Shown piece after piece: positions 33,951 through 64,000 of a DNA stretch of 64,000 bases; positions within the stretch are counted from its first letter, which is position 1; every line of letters begins with the position of its first letter. The notes beneath the pieces were generated by a model, which was given only the letters and a program-made list of their open reading frames with translations, ran no database searches and was not told the DNA's origin. Location of the stretch: the NCBI RefSeq assembly GCF_027887165.1, contig NC_077232.1, positions 57,489,788 to 57,553,787 of the forward strand. Direction: 5' to 3'. Made by a program: the position numbers and the translations under genes. This DNA is from Monodelphis domestica (lineage: Eukaryota; Chordata; Mammalia; Didelphimorphia; Didelphidae).

Positions 33951-34941
33951 TAATATATCAGAAGATCTGGAGGGGATTGCATCATAGGTACAAGTAAAGA
34001 ATTTTGTTTTGGCAAGGAAAATCATCTCACAAGTATTGTTGAAAGGATAAATCAATAAAAGAGCCCTAGCCTCCCAAGAACCAAGAGAATTGTGAGCAAG
34101 CCCTTGCTTTTCTCCATTTCTCAGTCTTATCCTCTACAAATCAAAGGAGTTGGACTAGATGATTTCAAAGATCTCTTCCAATTCTAGCATTTTGTGATTC
34201 TTCTGGGTCTATGATGCCTAAAGCTAAAAATATGGGTTTAATTTTTTTAAGTTAAGCCTAAATAGTAGTTTAAACAGATATCATTTTAAAAATTCTTCAG
34301 GGTATGTGTAATGTGCAGCAGGGTAATTTCTCTATGAAACCAAGCAGTAGACACCACTCAGAGATCCTTCCTGACCCATTAATTTCATTATCACCTGCCT
34401 TGGAGTCCAAAGACAACAGTTATAACCCTAGTAATCTATCCTCTACCATTTTGTGGAACTTAAGGGTATATCTTGGGTGACAAAATTGAGAGTTTCCTCA
34501 ATGGAACACAGATGTCCATTTCAGTCATCTAGATGAAGCAAATAAAACATTCTTATTCTAGTTGATCTCTAACGGAGGTCTAGGTTGAATCTCTAACCTT
34601 TAAACCTGTTTCAGTTCAAGCTAATTCAATTCACTCCAACAAGCAGTATATAGTGCCAGCTTCTCTCCCTAGTGCTGGTGATACAAAGACTAAAATAAAA
34701 CATCTTTGTCCTCAAAGAATTTACATTCTTATTGTCTGTGTGTCTGATGTTATTATTTGTGAACATTCAGTATTATCATATTAATTTTAAAAAAAGAAAG
34801 AGTGGTATTTTTAAGTGTGTACCAACCTTTTGTGTGTATGTATTTGTGTATATAGAGAGAGATATACACAAATATATACACATACACACAAATCTTTATG
34901 TATATGATTGTGTGTGTGTGTATATATACATACACATATAC

Positions 34942-35160
<219 letters not shown>

Positions 35161-35162
35161 TT

Positions 35163-35275
35163 TTGAATAAGTCACTTTGGCTCTCTTGATTACACTTTCT
35201 CTGTGGGTCAAGTGAGGTGGTTAGACTATATGACCTCTAAGGTCCTTTTCAGCCCTAACATTCTACAACTCTACA
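35163..35275 (+). mobile_element. MIR-like SINE 3' part
   Basis: 'tggttagactatatgacctc' and 'taaggtccttttcagcccta' are MIR 3'-half motifs; the 5' part is replaced by the GA repeat. Confidence 0.55.
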
Positions 35276-35816
35276 GTCATTGACTAGCAGGACCCTGATT
35301 AGCTGACCCACATTTTGTAGACTTCATTGACATTATCTAAATATCCCTTCCAATGTCGATAGTGTTTATTTTTAGTTCTTGCTTCTTAATCCTAGCATGA
35401 GGACTGGGCCTCAGAATTCCAGAGTGCTCTTAGATATGGGTCATGATTTATTTGTAGGTAGTTTGTGTAGATTTTCTGGAAAGGTCAGAGGAGTTGAAGA
35501 GAAGGGAAATATATTTAAGAAATATATTTCATCCCTAAACTATATTGGGCTGTTATTCCTACTTGAACACCCCCCACATACACACCCCTAATACTGTCAA
35601 GCTCATCATTTGGATGTGGGGTGCTAAGGCAAGGAGTGGTTTGAAACTTCAGGGATGACATTGTTCTCCATCTACAGCTGGTGTGGGGGGAGCAAAATTC
35701 AGGGCTTTGCTCACAAGTTATTTTCAGCAAGCTGATAGCAGTTGGGTTACTCATCGCTTGTTCATCCCCTCACTCCTGTGCTTCCCTCCCCTCTTGCCCC
35801 TCCCCACCATGGGGGG

Positions 35817-35875
35817 CCAATGCTGGTGATTGAATGCCTTGAGTATTTAAAGAGGCCCCTGAGATCCTCTGCCTT
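35817..35875 (+). promoter_or_regulatory. CSRP3: Proposed CSRP3 core promoter (CCAAT, TATA)
   Basis: CCAAT at 35817-35821, a TATA-like tatttaaa at 35844-35851, and an initiator-like ccttagttg with A at 35876, about 32 bp downstream of the TATA start. A CAGCTG E-box at 35675-35680 would suit myogenic bHLH binding. The block is unique-looking, GC-richer DNA in a repeat-rich region. Inference: it fits a tissue-restricted TATA promoter and sits on the correct strand ahead of a consensus splice donor. Confidence 0.55.
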
Positions 35876-61260
<25,385 letters not shown>

Positions 61261-61894
61261 GGGTGTCCTGGTACATTTCTTGAATTGGCTTTTTAATGGG
61301 GAATGATTCCTCAAGAAAAAGTAGAAACACATTTTTTATAGTCAGTCTCAGCCGGGTGTCTGGTAATCACAATCATGGGAAGTAAATAGGGAGGTTTGGA
61401 AGTTGCAAGGCTAACACAAAGATTTCCTTGCACATGTAGGTGTTTAATAGATGTTTCTTGAATCAAATGAAAGAAAAACAAGAATAAAGTGAGGAAAACA
61501 GTCGACTAAGGGAAACAGTAGAAGATTCAAGTGATTTCCACAGCCCGCCAGCTGGGAGAAAAAATTCACATAAGAATGAAGATAAGATGAGGGGATGAGA
61601 GAAAAAAAGAGAAAATAGAGTTACCATTTTAACGCAGAAAGTGAAAGGCTTGTTGTTGTTTGAAAGGAAATATTTATCTCATCTACCAGCTTTTGAAAAC
61701 TGCATGTTTCTTGAAAACTCAAATGACAATAAATGGTAGATACTGTTTACTTCACAAATCATTTTAAAAGGTAGTGCCTTTATTTTTGAACTTTTCTCTC
61801 ATTTACATGTCTTTTCTTTCAAATTGCTAGAGCTGAGATTAAATTGCAGCTGATTGAGAAATTCTTTCCTCCTTCCCACTATCCAGAGATGCAA

Positions 61895-61953
61895 TGTGTG
61901 TGTGTGTGTGGGGGCGGGGGGGGAGAGAGAGACAGAGAGACAGAGACAGAGAC
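61895..61953 (+). repeat. (TG)n-G-run-(GA)n compound microsatellite
   Basis: TG repeats, then a G-rich joint (ggggcggggggggag), then GA/GACA repeats, 0.6 kb downstream of CSRP3. Confidence 0.95.
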
Positions 61954-61959
61954 ATCAGG

Positions 61960-63206
61960 AGAACTGAATTATAGTTCTGCTTCAACTGTCATATCATGTG
62001 CCCTTGGGCAAGCCTCTTATCAGTTTACTAATCTTTAAAGAGGATGGTTTGGACTAAGTGATCATTATCTTTCTAGATCTCTTTCTAGATCTAATAACAT
62101 TGGCAGCATAGCATAATGGGGAAAGTATTTAGAATCCAGTGATTTATACAAGTCCAAGTTCTTACACTTCATAGGTTTGCAAGAACAATGATAATAGCTA
62201 GCATTCATACATCACTTTAAGTCTTAAAGTCTTCAAAGTGTTTTACATGTTCTCTCTAATCCTGGGTAAGTCATTTAACCACCCTGAGTCTTGGTTTCCT
62301 CATCTATTGGGACAATAATATTTATACTACCTACTGCACTGGGTAGTTAGGTGGACAGTGCATCCATGATTCTACATTTTCATCAGGCTTCATTTTCCTT
62401 CAATGACTCCTCATTTGAGCTAAATTATGAGATATATTCTTACTACAAAGAGCAAAATAACCACTACTGTTTTCTGATTTTCAGTACATGTTTCTGAGTT
62501 AATTAGAGAAAAAGAAAACCTATGAGAATAAAAGCAAATTGAGTGACAAGAAAGGATTTCCCCCATGGTTACATAGGGTAAATTCACTTGTCAGCAGAAC
62601 ACACAGAGAATATGTGTGACAAGGATATAAGCACGAAAGGGCACATGTTATAAACTCAGGGTACACTTATGCAGGACACACACTCTCACCAGGAATTAAT
62701 GTGGACAGAGTAACTCACACCTCTAGTGCTACAGGACTGTATATTGTGTCTCTTCTCTGTTGACTTGCCTTATCTAAATATCTCCACTGATTTTATGGTC
62801 CTTGAGCTACTTTGTGCTATTATCTATTGGGCTTCATTCCTTCAGGGCCCTTTCCCTGCTCTCTACTATTAAGATTAAATGGCAAGAAAGCCTCTGAGAC
62901 TTGATAAGGGCAGGCTGATACTCTTTTAGTGCAGTTAAGACTATGAATTATCAAAATGAATAGGGAAGAAAAGTAAGCAAAATGCCTCAGGCTAAGCACA
63001 CCTGCAGCCCTTGGCCCCAAACAATTATTTGACTTAGGGTTAAAAATTCCAAATAAATTACTGTTTGTCTTCCCATGTCTCCAAACCATATTTTGTAGGC
63101 TCTGCCCTCAAAATCCTTCTATAAGAACTGCTTGGAAGCCTCACACCCAAGCTCCTCCTTGACTGATATGCAAATGAAACTAAGTATAACAGGAATGATC
63201 ACTATT

Positions 63207-63244
<38 letters not shown>

Positions 63245-63350
63245 ACCAGTAACAAAACCTTGTCTTTTTCGTTATTTTAGGGCTATTACAAAATTTCATA
63301 ATTCTCTCTGTATGATAAATTCTATAAGTCAATTAACAATAAAATAATTA
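61960..63350. other. DNA downstream of CSRP3
   Basis: MIR-like pieces at about 61960-62060 and 62180-62330, then about 850 bp without a recognisable feature. An (AT)n run of about 32 bp lies at 63211-63242. No exon of a neighbouring gene is seen. Confidence 0.5.
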
Positions 63351-63354
63351 AGTT

Positions 63355-63760
63355 TCAATATATATTATTGTGCTCAGAGCTGGAGATACAAGGGAAAATG
63401 TGAAACATATCCTACTCTCAAGAAGATTACATACTACGGGTTTAAACAATATATAAATAAGTACACATAGAATATATGCAAGGTAATTTTGGAAGGAGAG
63501 CACCAGGAAGTAGAAGGAATCAGGGAAGGCTTCATGTAGAAGGTGGTGTTTGAGTTGAGTCTTGAAGAAGATAAGGGATCTTAAGAATGGGATATGAGGA
63601 AGAAGTACATTGTAGGCACAGGTTATAGCCATTACACAGAGAATGGAGATTGATTGTTATATGTGAAGAACAGCAGGAAAAAAACTTTGGTATGAGGAGT
63701 ATAGTACAGCCAGAAATACAGGTCAGGACCGAGTTGGGAAAAGACTCTAAATGTCAGATA
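63355..63760 (-). mobile_element. L2-type LINE 3' end (antisense)
   Basis: On the minus strand 63632-63348 is open and reads KTQLKHHLLHEAFPD, the C-terminal block of L2-type ORF2, followed by the L2 tail ('gagctggagatacaagggaa' on +). The same order recurs in diverged copies elsewhere in the window. Confidence 0.7.
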
Positions 63761-63789
63761 GATGCCCTACCAATCAAACCTATCAAAGA

Positions 63790-64000
63790 ATGTATTTTAT
63801 TTTTAATCTGGAACAATGGATAAAGAATATCAAGGGAATCCATGTATGGATGTAAAGTATGTAAATGTAAATGTAAATAAATAAAATGTAAAAATATAAA
63901 GTAAAGCAGTCTAGTAGTATCAGTTTCAAACTATATTACAAAGCAGTAACCATCAAAACAATATGGTATTGACTAAGAAATAGTAGTGGTTCAGTGGAAT
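63790..64000 (+). mobile_element. LINE-1 ORF2 fragment running off the window
   Basis: From about 63931 the frame reads KLYYKAVTIKTIWY, then a TGA in place of the expected Trp, then LRN: the LYYKA..IKT.WYW block of L1 ORF2. It is preceded by a diverged stretch with ATGTAA repeats (about 63840-63890). The element continues beyond 64000. Confidence 0.8.

Overview
The window is nuclear DNA of a vertebrate, almost certainly a marsupial. Multi-exon genes have GT-AG introns, about 96% of the DNA is non-coding, and the interspersed repeats are of metatherian type: many tRNA-derived SINEs (one family ending in an aagggtttaaaa tail, another in an RTE-type 'gaagagtcggacacgactg'-like tail), antisense LINE-1 3' ends, L2/CR1-type LINEs, MIR-like elements, hAT-like relics and long purine microsatellites. 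The species cannot be fixed from the sequence. No bacterial, phage or CRISPR feature is present. Gene recognition rests on translating the exons and comparing them with orthologues I know; no search was run. || Two host genes lie head-to-tail on the + strand. (1) The 3' part of E2F8, an atypical E2F repressor: six coding exons from 1682 to the stop at 8564-8566, then a 3' UTR to about 9190. The DNA-binding exons lie upstream of the window. (2) Complete CSRP3 (muscle LIM protein): five coding exons, 45614-61003, encoding 193 residues with two intact LIM domains, plus a proposed untranslated first exon and TATA promoter near 35817-35904. The order E2F8 then CSRP3 in one orientation matches the human 11p15.1 arrangement as I remember it, and separates this locus from the paralogous E2F7/CSRP2 locus. 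|| Layout: 1-1300, an L2-type LINE split by a SINE, in an E2F8 intron. 1682-9190, E2F8. 9191-35800, intergenic DNA holding an RTE-clade LINE relic (9790-10621, -), L1 ends, a cluster of three minus-strand SINEs, an unidentified decayed coding-like segment (18690-19405), an approximately 830-bp GGAA satellite (24881-25709), a second, GC-rich reverse-transcriptase relic (28090-28540) and two GA microsatellites. 35817-61260, CSRP3; its first intron holds a probable solo LTR (about 43640-44020), its second a TSD-flanked L1 end, an antisense L2 copy and two GA tracts, and its fourth a SINE with an 87-bp L1 fragment nested inside it. 61260-64000, downstream DNA with L2, microsatellites and the start of an L1 ORF2 that runs off the edge. 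|| E2F8 acts in cell-cycle repression and CSRP3 in the striated-muscle Z-disc and nucleus. Nothing in the window suggests that they work together; their adjacency is conserved synteny. I found no convincing new gene system. The most unusual items are the unidentified coding-like relic, the same-strand purine tracts, the two distinct non-LTR RT relics and the LTR inside CSRP3 intron 1.
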